From: Fulvia fulva
Taxonomy: Eukaryota; Ascomycota; Dothideomycetes; Mycosphaerellales; Mycosphaerellaceae
Length of the DNA: 64,000 nt
Assembly: GCF_020509005.1 (NCBI RefSeq)
Contig: NC_063012.1
Span: 6,572,001-6,636,000, forward strand
Direction: 5' to 3'
The position numbers and the translations under genes are program-made. Below, piece after piece: positions 48,530-60,453 of this stretch. The notes under the pieces are model-generated. The model worked only from the letters and a program-made list of their open reading frames with translations. It was not told the DNA's origin and did no database searches. Every line of letters starts with the position of its first letter. Within the stretch, counting starts at the first letter, position 1.

Positions 48530-50826
48530 CTAGACAATATGACTTTAGAAATAGCGAACGGCGGCATACTACCGCCACCTAAGCCTAAGGGCAAAAGCAA
48601 GTAGCGTACATCTCTTTTCCCCGACCTCTCCTCTTTCCCTTAGAGTTAGACATAGGACGATAACCGGCGGGTCATAGTAGACACCGGTGTCGCGCTACAA
48701 TCAGAGATTAATAAAGCTTACTAGAAGGCCTTCGAGCTAGAAGAAGGTAGTAAGATTGACTTTATAGAACTGTTCGAGTTCAAGCTCGGAGAGAACCTAG
48801 GCGGCGACCTAGACGAGGTGTATCTATTACTCGACGAGGCAGAACACATTCTCGTATCCAAATACTAGAATGTCACCCTAGACAACCTTACGACCCTTAC
48901 ATCCTAATACCCGAAGACTACCTACGACTTCGTGCTATAAGTAGTTAATACGGCGATTACTAAGGGTAGACAACTCGATATAATAGAGCGAGCTAACGAC
49001 CTCTAGAACACCTAGTATACTACGCTATATACCGAATACGACCGTATCTATAAGATGCTACGAAGTAAAGAGCTTGTTATATAGAAAATGGTAGCAGATC
49101 TTAAGAGTAAGAAGGATTACGACCTAGCTAAGTTATAAGAGCTAGAGAAGAAATATAAGGAAGCTAACAACCTATATAAACAGTTTAGCAAGATCTACGA
49201 GAAGGAGAAGAAGAAGGCACAAGATGCTAAGGTGAAGAACTAGGCCCTATAACAAGAAGTCGATGACCTAAAGGCTCGGCTTAAGGCAGGAGACACTATA
49301 TAGAACGGAGGTAGGGACCGCTTAGGCCGCCGACCCTCTCGTTCCCGCCTACGCGAGACCTTACTCGAGTAGCTATTACGTAGGTATCGCGAAGCTACTA
49401 GTAGAGGTGGCGGTGGCGGTAGTAGTAATAACGATAGAGACGACTATAACCGTAGTAATAATAGCGAAGGACGTGATAACGACCGTCCGCGACTAGGACC
49501 TAATAATAGTCGTAACTCGAGAATACGTAATACCCGTACCTAGACACTACTAGTTAACCTTCTAGAACGTCTCTTTACTATTAACCGTACCCTTACTCGA
49601 GATATAGAGATCGGTAATAGTGTGCCTAACCCTAAGTACTTTAAGAACGATAATGACCCTAATTTCAATAGCTAGTATAGTAGTGTTCTCCTAAAGCTAA
49701 CTATAGCGACCTTCCGTACTAAGGTAGATAGTCTACGCTTCGTATATAGGTAGACGGAAGGTGATCCTTAGCGAAGTATTAAGCCGAGGATCCCTATACC
49801 TAGACAGTAGTCCTTTAACGAGTTTAAGACTAGAGAAGAGTTATTAGATTAGATAATACGCTAATATAGTATACGTAATAAAGGAACTAAGGCTATAGTT
49901 AACATTACTACCTATAAGTAAGAGCAAGGCGAAACCTTTATAGCCTTCTATACCCGCTACTCGAAGTTACGCGCCTAGATATTATAGACCGATAAGACCG
50001 AGCTTATACTATTCCGTAACCGACTAAACCGTAAGTACTTTATTAAGACCTTCGGCGACCGCGAAGTCGACCGCCGCCTAGATAGTATATAAGACGTTAT
50101 TAAGGAGTACACCGTACTAGACGAGAGCTTCTACGAGATAGATCGACTATATCCGTAGAAGGAGCGCCCCCGTAGTAATAGTAACTCGAACGGTAATAGC
50201 GGCTAGAATAACTAGAATAACGGTAACGTAGTTACTAGTACCGCTACCGGTATAGTAGGTACCTTAGTATAGCGCCTACTATAGTACGCTAGTACTAAGA
50301 AGAAGGAGGATCTTCTGATATATCTATATAACCTGCCTACGCTTAACCGTAAGTAGCGCGAAGACCTTAAGAAGTAGGGTAAGTACTACCGCTACCGTAT
50401 AGGTTCTTACGTATCGACTAACCCTAAATGCCTAATATATAGGTACGATAGCGACTATCGCCTACCGCGTCTACGTAATACTACGCCGAATCCGAACGTA
50501 AACCTTAGTTCCCTAGCCGCCAATCCGTAGTAGGGAAATAGTACGACCGCTACCTAAGCGTAGTAGATAGCGGTTACCCGAACTTCCTAGGATAGAAAGA
50601 GTATAAGATTAAGAGACACGGAATGTAAGAGACGGTAATAGACTATAGTAAGGAGCTTAATATATCGGTATACGTACTAGATAAGTAATAGCTAGCTATA
50701 TACCCTTATATAGTATTACCCGTAATAATATAATATAGAAAGGCTCGAGGCCTTATAGATTCTCCTTCTACCTCTCTCTTTCTTAACTAGAAATTCATAC
50801 GTAAATACATAATAACCCTAATCCCT
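48530..50826 (+). pseudogene. Element G Gag and residual pol start, RIP-broken
   Basis: Colinear with A Gag from about 8960 onward and almost identical apart from CA/TG-to-TA changes, it includes the coiled-coil segment, the Arg-Ser-Asn low-complexity stretch, capsid core and knuckle (CLIY near 50430). It ends with the protease start near 50740-50820, where the deletion begins. It keeps ATG at 48540 (MTLEIANGG), which is ATA in A. Confidence 0.8.
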
Positions 50827-51786
50827 ATTAGCGCGATAATAGTATAGAATACGGTAAGCATTTTCCTTAAATATATATTCTATCGGCGCGGGTTTCCTAA
50901 TACTATTATATTAGACCGTAGTAAGTAGTAGGTTACTACCTTCTAGAAGAAACTCTATAAGATACTCCGTATAAATCGTAAGCTAAGTTCTTCGTATCAC
51001 CTAGAAACTAATAGATAGTCAGAACGTACTAACTAGGCGATAGAATAGTATCTTTATATATTTACTTATTAGGTATAGGATAACTAGGTAGAATAGCTGT
51101 GCCTTGCTCAGTTCGCGATCAATAATTACCTATCTAAGACTACTAGTATATCGCCGTTCTACGCTACCTTAGGCTATAACCCTAAGTTTATAGAGCGAGT
51201 TGACCTAAACGCTAGAAAGGAGGGAGGACTAAATACTCTCTAGCGACTAGATACGCGATTAGTAGAAACCTTTATATATCAAATTTGCGAGCTTTATAAG
51301 TACCTTTAAGAGAATATACAAATGTTATAAGCTCTCTAAGTAGAAGTAGTAAACCGCTACCGAAGTATTCCTCTAGACTATAAGGTAGGTAATTAGGTGT
51401 ATCTTAGTACTAAGAACATCCGTACGACTCGACTATCTAAGAAGCTAGACAGGAGATATGCCGGCCCTTACTAGATTACGGAAGTCATACCGGCTAGACT
51501 CTCTTATCGACTAAAACTATTAGACGCTCTAGTAGGACTTAATAACTACTTCTATACCTTACTACTATAACGAGCCGACCACCCCGATTTCCTACTACTT
51601 AAAGGGTAGTATCTAGCGCCGCTACTACCGATAACTATCGAACCTAATACTACTAAGGCTAATATAGTAGCCGATATAGTAGTAGTACCTACGTATATAT
51701 ACGAGGTAGAAAAGATCCTTAATATATATACCCGTAAGCGGGTAGGCAAGGTGAAGAAAGGGTATAAGCGTAAGGTAGATATATAG
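50827..51786 (+). pseudogene. Element G integrase remnant
   Basis: It matches A from 14040 on: the integrase core C-terminal half (HLETNR near 51000, FYATLGYNPKFIERV near 51160), the linker, and the chromodomain start (near 51690-51780). LINE3 interrupts the chromodomain at 51786. The two overlapping minus frames at 51552-51861 are antisense to it. Confidence 0.8.
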
Positions 51787-54700
51787 ATAGATAGATTTGT
51801 CATTCCCCTGTTCTAGGACCCTATCCGGCCTATATAGGTATATATCTATTGTTATATACAAAGGGAAACCCGAATAGGTGAGAACCCTTCCCGCCCCCGA
51901 CTACTCCTTATCTAGTTTAGCTTTCCCTCTGAACGTACGTAGTCTATGTCACTACCCCGTTAGCCCCCGCTCCTAGCTAGTCTCGTCGCGCTACGTCGTG
52001 TCCTCTCTTCCTACACTGCTCCTACTAGGCGGTACTATTCTAGCCAGCCCTTCTCTAGTATCTAGTTCGTAATACGCCGTAGGTCCTTAGCGTTGTTAAG
52101 AAGTGCCCTAATCGTCCGGTTCCTCGCCTTTGCTATCTACTCCCCCCTTCCTAGCGACCACCTCGGACAGACGAGGAGTGCGTGCCGTACGTTCTAGGAG
52201 CGATAGCCGTAGGGGTAGCTAGTATTCGTGTATCCTAGAACCTTCCTCTATAATAGGTACCCCTAGAGGCCGATGTGTTCGCTTCGTAGTTAGGTTGCTA
52301 TACTACTCTATACCCTCGTAAGGCGGTAGTAGATGAGCTTCGGGGGGTACTTAACCGCGGATTTTGTAGCTGACTATTCCTTAGGTTATCCCGCTAGCTA
52401 AGGGCATCCACTATGCCCTACAACCTAGTTGTTCCACCTCTCTTTCTATAGTTGCTCTATAAACGATTTCTTACCTTCCTATTATATTACTAGCTGTTCG
52501 TCCCTTACCCGGTAGTTCGGCTCGTTTCCGGGTCGAATGCCCCTATACGCTAGTACTAATTCGCGGGCCCTTACGACTACACTAGCGATGACCTTCTATA
52601 CTAGGTACTGTGCCGACTTGCCTAAGTAGGAGGTCCGTAGTCCCTAGATATATAGGTCGATCGGCGGTATAGCGGTCTCGTACTTAAGCATCCTCGTCAG
52701 TATCGACTTATATACCCCGGTGACCTTCCTTAGGCATTGGTTTTAGATCTTCGCTAGCGGCGCGACGAGTCCCTTCGATAGGCAGGCCCTCTCGCCTAAG
52801 GACTACACTTAGCTGCTATAGGTAAGGACTAGCCGTATAATAGCCGTATATAGAAGTCGTGACTACCGGAAGTCCGCCCCCTATATAGACGTAGTGAGCC
52901 TCTGGTATGATGCTATATTCTATTTAGCTTTCCGTAATATTGCCTATACGTACTTCCTCTACCGTAGCGCCGGGTCCACCTATAGTCCGAGGATCCTAAG
53001 CTGATTTGCCGGATTAGTCGTATGCCCCTATATCTAGATAGAAGCTTGTATATTATAGAACCGTGGCCGGCGCGTAAAGTATATTAGATTGTACTTTTCT
53101 AGGGCAAACCGAGCCCCGTGCCTCCTAGCCTAGTCCTCGTAGATCTTGTGCTTCTCTTCTAGTAGCCTATAGTTCTCCTTAGTCGAGGAAGACTACGCTA
53201 GGATGTTTATGTCGTCTACGAAGCCGCTCGTAGCGGTATTCTAGGATTCTAGGGCTGGGAGCAGCGTCGCTATAAAGAAGAGGAACAGAATAGGTACTAG
53301 CGTTAAGCCTTACGGGATTCTAGTATAGACTGCTTAAAATGGGCTTCTATACTAGCCGACTAGGATCGACGTACTACGGTTTTAGAGGTAGGACCGTACG
53401 AAGTTGACAAGCTACTTAGGGAGTCCCTTCGACCTTAGGATATAGAGTAGCCGCGGGTATAACACCTAGTCGAAGGCTCCCGATATATCTAGGCTAAGTA
53501 AGGAAGCCACCTTGTCCCTATTCTTATACTAGATAGCCTTTACCTAAGAGGTGATAAGTTCTATTGCGGATAGCGTCGATCGCTATAGGCGCGTACCTAT
53601 CTAGGTGTCCGGGAGTAGGGAGTATTCCTCTACCGCCTCGGAGAGTCTCGTTACAACTAGCTTCTTAAGCGCCTTCCTAAGAGTGTTAAGGAGCGTAATT
53701 AGGCGGTACGACTTCACCTACGTATAGTCTTCCTTCTGCGGCTTACGTAGGACCACTATCGTCGATTGTTTAAAAGCTATCGGGTGGTACCCGGTCTATA
53801 GGCAGGCGTTAAAGATCGCTATAACTACTAGGGCTAGTTGATCTCTACACTTCTTTAGTAGCTCGTTTAGGATCCTATCCGGCCCCGGGGCTTTCTTCGC
53901 CGGCAACTTCCTTAGTATAGCGGCAACTTCTCCCTCGGACACCTCCTATTAGACCGTAATACTAGGGGCTAGGGGAGTAGAGCTGTTTATATCGCTTAGA
54001 TCAGCCTCGACTAGGGGCGGGAAGAACTTGCTAGCTAGTAGACGCGCCTTAGCCTCGGGGTCGCTAACCGGGCTACTAGGCGATTGTAGCGCTAGGATAG
54101 AGAAGGAGGGGCCCTATATAGGGTCCTGTCGGGCCCATTTCGCTAGCTTCTATATCCTCTCTAGCTTGCCGGCGATTTCTTCTACTATAGCCCTCTAGCC
54201 GACTGCTTTCTCCCTTCGTATTATAGCTTTCTTCTGTTAGTATGCCTCCCTATATACGTTCTAGGCCTCCTCGCTATAGCTACTCGTCTATACCCGGCGG
54301 GCTCTCCTTGCTTCTCTTACTACCGTAGTGCACTCCGGCATCTAGTATAGTTTAGACTATATCGTTAGTTAGGCAAGCGGAACGTAAAGTGAGGTCGCTT
54401 TTCTTATTTCGTCTATTAACCCCTAGACTGCTTCGTCTATCTCGTCTTTACTGTTGTATTACTACTACGCGATCTAGACTAGCCTCTTAGAGTCATTGAG
54501 GTACGCCTAGATGTTGGCCTAGTAGGCCTTTCCCTAGTTTAGCTTAGGGATTCTCGCTAGTATACGTTGTATCTATATCGCAATAGAGGTCCTGACTAGT
54601 ATATAGTCTGACGACGCCTCGAGTTTATGTTCGATCCTATAGTAGGTTACCGTATAGTAGTAGCTATCTAAGATCTAGGAGAGGTCGATCGTGCCTTAGA

Positions 54701-56754
54701 GTCCCCCTCTCTTCTAGGTGCCTAGGTCCTTCGGGGTATTAAGGGCAATTACGTTACTCGCTATCAAGTCGAGTACTTCGTCGGCTATAGGGTGCGGCTG
54801 TATAAGGCTTTCCTAGGAAGGGTAGTGTATATTGAAGTCTCCTACTACGATGTGGCACCCTTGTCTCTTAAGCGCACTGTCTAGGTGTCTATAGACCCCT
54901 AGGTCGCGGCTAGACCTCGAGGCTAGCGGTTGTATATATAGGTTGTATATCTAGGTGCTACCTACGTAGAGGGAGGTAATATCACCCCCGCCTTCTTCGT
55001 CTACGTAGTACACTACCTCCTAGTCGGATTCTAGTATGTCCTTGCTAATATAGAAGCACGTACGGGGTCTACCGTCGCCTCGTAGGCATGTCGTATAGCC
55101 TAGTGACTTGTAGGTCGTTAGTCTCTTATAGTACGGGTTAATCTATAGCTCCTAGATTGTAAGGACGTAGTAGACGCGCGGGTCCGCCTCGTGTAGGAAA
55201 TGGTTCTAGACTATATCCTTGCTATAGTTGACGTTATACTAGATAATGCTAAGCGTATCGAGGCTAGTTATCGGCATCGACAATCATTTCCTCTATATCG
55301 TCCTATGTCCTACTGCCCTATACGTCCTAGTCTACGCCTATCGACTATGTACTAAAGGGGAGCCGGGCCTAGTTAGATTCCCTCGCCGTAGCTAGCAGAG
55401 CACGTGGCCTCCCGTACGCCCTAGGTTACGTATCCTTTATATCGTTCTCGGCCCTAGGGCGCTTATGCCCGACCGCCGCTAGTTAGTTCCGGTATAGGCT
55501 AGCCTTACGGTCGCCGTAGAATCTTAGGGCGACGGTTCTGTTTGTGATTGCCTTGTTTTTCGCTAGTTTCCGCTATAGGCATTCCGTACTATACGATAGG
55601 TAGTGCCCCGGACAGTTCGCGTACCGTCTCGTAGTCGATATATAGTCCCTAGATATATAGTCTCCTATATAGTTCGAGTAGGCCTACTTATTTATGTACG
55701 TATAGGTTTGGTGTCTATACTGTTAGCATTTGAAGTATTAGAGGACACGAAAGGATAAGGAGTGCTTTTCTACTATCTTGAGGCTATATTGCTAGACTAG
55801 GCCTTATTCTATCGCTAGATCCGCCGCTTTCGCGTCTTATAGCTATACTATTAGCGCCGAGGCCTTCTTACCTTCTAGCCATTTCCTATAGAGCCAAGTC
55901 GCCTTCTAGATTAGAGAGTTAAGAGTGACCGGGTTGTCCTCTTAGAGAGCGCGTAGGTGACCCTAGTTAGTTAGGTCAAACTCCTTAGGTATGTCGTAGA
56001 CTAGGATCGTGAATTGTTTCGTTAAGACCTTCGCTAATACCGCAACCTTAGATGCCTACTATAGCTATGCCTCTAGGTACCTCCTAGTAGTAGCAGAGCT
56101 AGTATAGATCTATAGAGTACTATTAGACTGTTAGTTCACTACGACTACCCCTAGTTAGTTAATTCGTTAGGCGAGCTCCTTGTTCGATAGCTTCGCAACT
56201 TCGGCCTAGTCTTCCTTTGCTATAATGCGGATCGTAACTATATCGTACGTTAGGCGGGGGCCTAGTATCGATACCGCGACCGATACCTAGCTATAGGGGT
56301 ATTGATTCCGGGTGGCCTTACTAATCGCCTAGGACGTCGTCCTCATTTCTTGTTGCCCTCGGTAATACGACAGTACAAGCGCCGTGCGTAGCTAAGTGAT
56401 CATTACCTATAGAGACCGGTAAGGGAGCTGATCGTTAGTTTCTATACTTTTTGTATCCTCTATAAGTTGCTACTAGTTGTCTTAGGGGGGCTTCGCCTAT
56501 AGGGCCGTAGGCGCCGTTAGTGCCGTAGCCTAGGCTACTATTGCCTAGGAGTTGCCTAATGTAGCTAGGCACCTCCGCGGCGTTTGGAGCTAAAGAAACA
56601 GGGTGAAGAGAGCTTCAAGCTGTCCAGATTGAATAAGGTAGAACTCCCTTAGTCCTAGGGGTAGTGGCCTGCTTTGTATATCGTTAGAATGGCCTTGATA
56701 AGAGCTTTCGAATGTGTCTTGTTTTGGCGCAGAGATCGATGAGCGTTTTTTCTA
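51787..56754 (-). mobile_element. LINE3, Tad1-like LINE, 4,968 bp
   Basis: It is bounded by the 15-bp target AAGGTAGATATATAG (51772-51786, 56755-56769). The left end shows a GATA tail (ATCT on the minus strand), as in LINE2 and LINE4. ORF2 lies on the minus strand about 52050-55270. The endonuclease is about 54580-55270. RT shows SLDISGAFD near 53480, RIPQGL near 53310 and the catalytic FVDDINILAWSSSTKENYRLL near 53180-53225. ORF1 lies about 55400-56600 with Cys-rich knuckles near 55560-55760. It is moderately RIP-mutated: stops are common, but CA and TG survive, mostly toward the ends. The 5' end is at 56754. Confidence 0.9.
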
Positions 56755-56769
56755 AAGGTAGATATATAG

Positions 56770-57344
56770 TATAAGGTAAAATAGGCTAGATATTAGAACG
56801 AGGAGGATAGTAAGACCTAGTAATCTATAGAGGATATACTTTAATATATAGCCGCCGCTATTATAGACTTTTAGTATAACTGGCCGGAGTTGTCTACGCC
56901 TATAGGCTTCGTAGCTCTATCTAACTAGTCCCTACTAGCTACTAAGGTGCTCGGGCTTAATACGATTAGGGTTATTCCAAAAGACACCGTTACGAATAAG
57001 TCGCCTCGAGCCTTACCTCTAATAGAATCTACTCCGTATATATTCGATACTCGAGTAGAGCCTATAGAGCCTATAATAATACCTAACTTTAGTTATAAGG
57101 ATTATACGCGAGTACTAGCCGAAGATAGACGTAGGTCTAAGGCAAGCTAGCTAACTAGGCAACATATTTCTCGAAGGAAGCCGGTCGAGGATAGTCTTAA
57201 TAGAGCGAATGCGATGTTATCGGATGACGATAGGGCACTAGAGGATGATTAGGCGTTCGCGCGATTATAGAGCTCGATAGGTAAGTAGCCTTATAAGGTA
57301 GATAACGCTTAGAGGACTAAGGCGTGTTTTAGGAGGGGGGATAC
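56770..57344 (+). pseudogene. Element G chromodomain and C-terminal tail
   Basis: It resumes the chromodomain after LINE3 (YKVK.ARYWNEEDSKTW, then IMDF.YNWPE) and runs to the polypurine tract AGGAGGGGGG (57331-57340). The open piece 56947-57150 equals 15177-15380 of A. Confidence 0.8.
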
Positions 57345-57528
57345 TATTACGGGCAGCCCGCGACCCCCTACTATAGCTACGTCGGCCCGGCTAAACCGCG
57401 GACCTTCCGTATCGGGTTAGCGCGGCTTAGCTTTACTTTATAACTTTGCCGCGCCTCGCGCTCCTCTTTCGTAGCTTCGTAGAATAATAACTATCTCGTT
57501 CGGACCCTATAGCACGCGCGCCCTTATA
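57345..57528 (+). repeat. 3' LTR of G, 184 bp
   Basis: It begins TATTACGG and ends CCCTTATA. The next base starts element F, without a matching target duplication. Confidence 0.95.
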
Positions 57529-60264
57529 GTATATTTACGTATAAACTTCTAATTAAGAAAGAGAGAGATAGAGATAGAATCTATAAGGCCGCGAGCCTTT
57601 CTATATTATATTATTACGGGTAATACTATATAAGGGTATATAGCTAGTTATTATTTATCTAGTATATATACCAATATCTTAAGCTCCTTACTATAGTCCG
57701 TCTCTTATATTCTATATCTCTTAATCTTATACTCTTTCTATCTTAGAAAGTTTAGTTACTAACCGCTAACTACTACGCTTAGGTAGCGGTCGTACTATTT
57801 CCCTATTACTATAGGTCGGTAGTAAGGGAGCTAAGGTTCGGGTTAGCGTTCGCGTTATTTCGTAGATGTAGAGGGCGGTAGTCGCCGTCGTAACTATATA
57901 TCGGGTATTCGGGGCTTATTAATACGTACTATTAAATAGGTACGGGTAGATAGTAGCGGAGTAAAGTAAGAGATCAATCTTCAACTGACTAATAGCACGA
58001 GTATATAGCAATATATTAGGAACTAACATATTGATTGTGTTAGATGTCTATCTAAGCTAAAGGGGAGAGAAGGTATCTCCCTACAAGCTGAGTTATCGTA
58101 GATACCTTAGGCTACTAGATCACTTCCTTATTATTGACTCCCTTTAAGATACTATATCTTAACACGTACGAGCCTATACGGTAGCGATAGTACTTACCCT
58201 ACTTCTTAAGGTCCTTACGCTACTTACGGTTTAATAAAGGTAGGTTCTATAAGTAAACCGGTAGGTCCTCCTTCTTCTTTGTACCTACGTATTATAGTAG
58301 TTACTCGACGATTATAGCGGTCGTACTAGTAGCTACGGCGCCTACGGTATTACTACCGCCCTATACGCCGTTATTGTTCGAATTAGGGTTACTACGTAGG
58401 CGCTCCTTCTATAGATATAGTCGGTCGGTCTCGTAGAAGCTCTTATCTAATACCGTATATCCCTTAATAATATCCTATATGTCGTATAAGCGTCTATCTA
58501 CTTCCCTATTGCCGAAAGTCTTAATAAAGTACTTACGGTTTAGGCGGTTACGAAATAGTATTAGCTTAGTCTCGTCGGTCTACTCTATCTAAGTACGTAG
58601 CTTCGAGTAGTAAGCGTAGAAGGTAATAAAGGTCTCGCCCTACTCCTACTTATAGGTAGCGATGTTAACTATAGCCTTAGTTCCTTTGTTACGGGTACCG
58701 TACTAGCGCGTTATCTAATCTAGTAGTTCTTTACTAGTCTTAAACTCGTTAAATAATTGTTGTCTAGATACGGGGATCCTCGGCTTAATACTTCTCTAAG
58801 GGTCACTCTATGTCTATCTATATATAAAACATACGCCGTCTACCTCGGAGCGGAAAGTAGTTATAGTTAGCTTAAGAAGTACGCTACTATACTGACTATT
58901 GAAGTTAGGGTCGTTATCGTTCTTAAAGTACTTCGGGTTAGGTACGCCCTTACTAACCTCGATACCGCGTATTAGAGTACGGTTAATAGTAAATAGGCGT
59001 TCTAAAAGTTCGGTTAGGGGAGTCTATATACGGGTATTACGCGCTCGAGAGTCGCGACCGTTATTATTATTAGGTTATAGACGGTTTCTATTACGTCCTC
59101 GGTCGTTATTACTATTACTATTATCATTATTGTTACTACCGCCTCCGCCGCCGCCGCCTCTACTAGTAGCTTTACGATACTTACGTATTAGCTACTCGAG
59201 TAAAGTCTCGCGTAGAGGTAAATAGGAGGGTCGGCGACTAGAGCGGCCCCTACCTCTATTCTATATAGTGTCTTTAGTAGCTTAGAGTCGAGTCTTTAGA
59301 TCGTTAACCTCCTTCTATAGAGCCTAGTTCTTAGCTTCGGTATCCTATACCTTCTTCTTCTCCTTTTCGTAAATCTCGCTAAATTACTTATATAGGTTAT
59401 TAGCCTCCCTATACTTCTTCTCTACCTCTTATAACTTTACTAGGTTATAATCTTTCTTACTCTTTAGGTCTACGGCTATCTTCTATATTATAGCCTCCTC
59501 GCTTCGTAGTATCTTGTAGATACGGTTATACTCGGTATATAGCGTAGTATACTAGGTGTTCTAGAGGTTATTAGCTCGCTCTATTATATCGAGCTGTCTA
59601 CCTTTAGTAATCGCTATGTTTACTACCTATAGTACGAAGTTATAGGTAGTCTTTGGGTACTAGGATACGAGGGTCGTAAGTTTGTCTAGTATAACATTCT
59701 AGTATTTGGATACGAGAATGTGCTCTACCTCGTCGAGTGATAGGTATACCTCGTCTAGGTCGCCGCCTAGGTTCTCTTCGAGCTTAAACTCGAACAGTTC
59801 TATAAAGTTAATCTTACTACCTTCTTCTCGCTCGAAGGCCTTCTAGTAAGCTTTATTAATCTCTTATTATAGCGCGATACCGGTGTTTACTATAACCCGC
59901 CGGTTATCGTCCTATATCTAACTCTAAGGAAAAGAGGAGAGGTCGGGGAAAAGAGGTATACGCTACTTACCTTTACCCTTAGGCTTTAGTAGCGGTAGTA
60001 TACCGCCGTTCGTCTATAAAGTTATGTTATCTAGGTTCGGGGGAGGCGTAATGATACCTATTTCCTAACTGTCTACGAGCGCGCGACTACCTACTAATAA
60101 TATCGCCGCGTTACGTTCTCTAGGTATTTACGCGCTATACGCCTTACCGTATTCTATGTTCTAAAACGACTCTACGCGTTCTTCGAGTTCTATAATTCTA
60201 TCTATTCCTATTATTACGCGTCCCTTACCTAGATCCGCGATCTAGGTAGGGTAGTAGAATAAAC
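57529..60264 (-). pseudogene. Element F Gag and protease start, RIP-broken
   Basis: The minus strand matches A from the LTR to about 11236. Gag lies about 57760-60060, with the knuckle near 58150, low-complexity Arg, Gly and Ser stretch near 59040-59230, and the coiled-coil near 59330-59480. The priming site and hairpin lie at 60222-60264. The plus frame 58899-59225 is antisense to the low-complexity part and is not a gene. Protease is cut at 57529. Confidence 0.8.
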
Positions 60265-60448
60265 TATAAGGGCGCGCGTACTATAGAGTCCGAATAAGAG
60301 AGTTGTTATTCTACGAAGCTACGAAAGAGGAGCGCGAGGCGCGGCGAAGTTATAAAGTAAAGCTAAGCCGCGCTAACCCGATACGGAAGGTCCGCGGTTC
60401 AGCCGGGCCGACGTAGCTATAGTAAGGGGTCGCGGGCTACCCGTAATA
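60265..60448 (-). repeat. 5' LTR of F, 184 bp
   Basis: Inverse A-family LTR, followed by the second CCGAC target copy (60449-60453). Confidence 0.95.
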
Positions 60449-60453
60449 CCGAC

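Larger units (their letters stand above)
48117..57528 (+). mobile_element. Gypsy element G (A family), internally deleted, hosting LINE3
   Basis: Its 184-bp LTRs are 48117-48300 and 57345-57528. Without LINE3 and one target copy it is 4,429 bp, exactly A minus 2,787 bp. The deletion joins at ATCCCT (50821-50826), present at both matching points of A (11247-11252 and 14034-14039). Protease, RT and RNase H are gone, leaving Gag, an integrase part and chromodomain. Flanking 5-mers CCTAT and GTATA differ, so the insertion into F is not a clean transposition scar. Confidence 0.9.
46252..60448 (-). mobile_element. Gypsy element F (A family), pol-deleted, hosting G
   Basis: Two 184-bp LTRs of the A family (46252-46435, 60265-60448) are flanked by CCGAC (46247-46251, 60449-60453). 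F's own sequence is 46252-48116 and 57529-60448, 4,785 bp. Compared with A it lacks about 11237-14007 (protease, RT, RNase H and the integrase start). Element G fills this gap. It is inserted in D Gag. Confidence 0.9.

Noticed and set aside
58899..59225. 108-codon plus frame with poly-Leu and poly-Pro
   Set aside because: It is antisense to the low-complexity part of F Gag, whose counterparts in A and G are clear.
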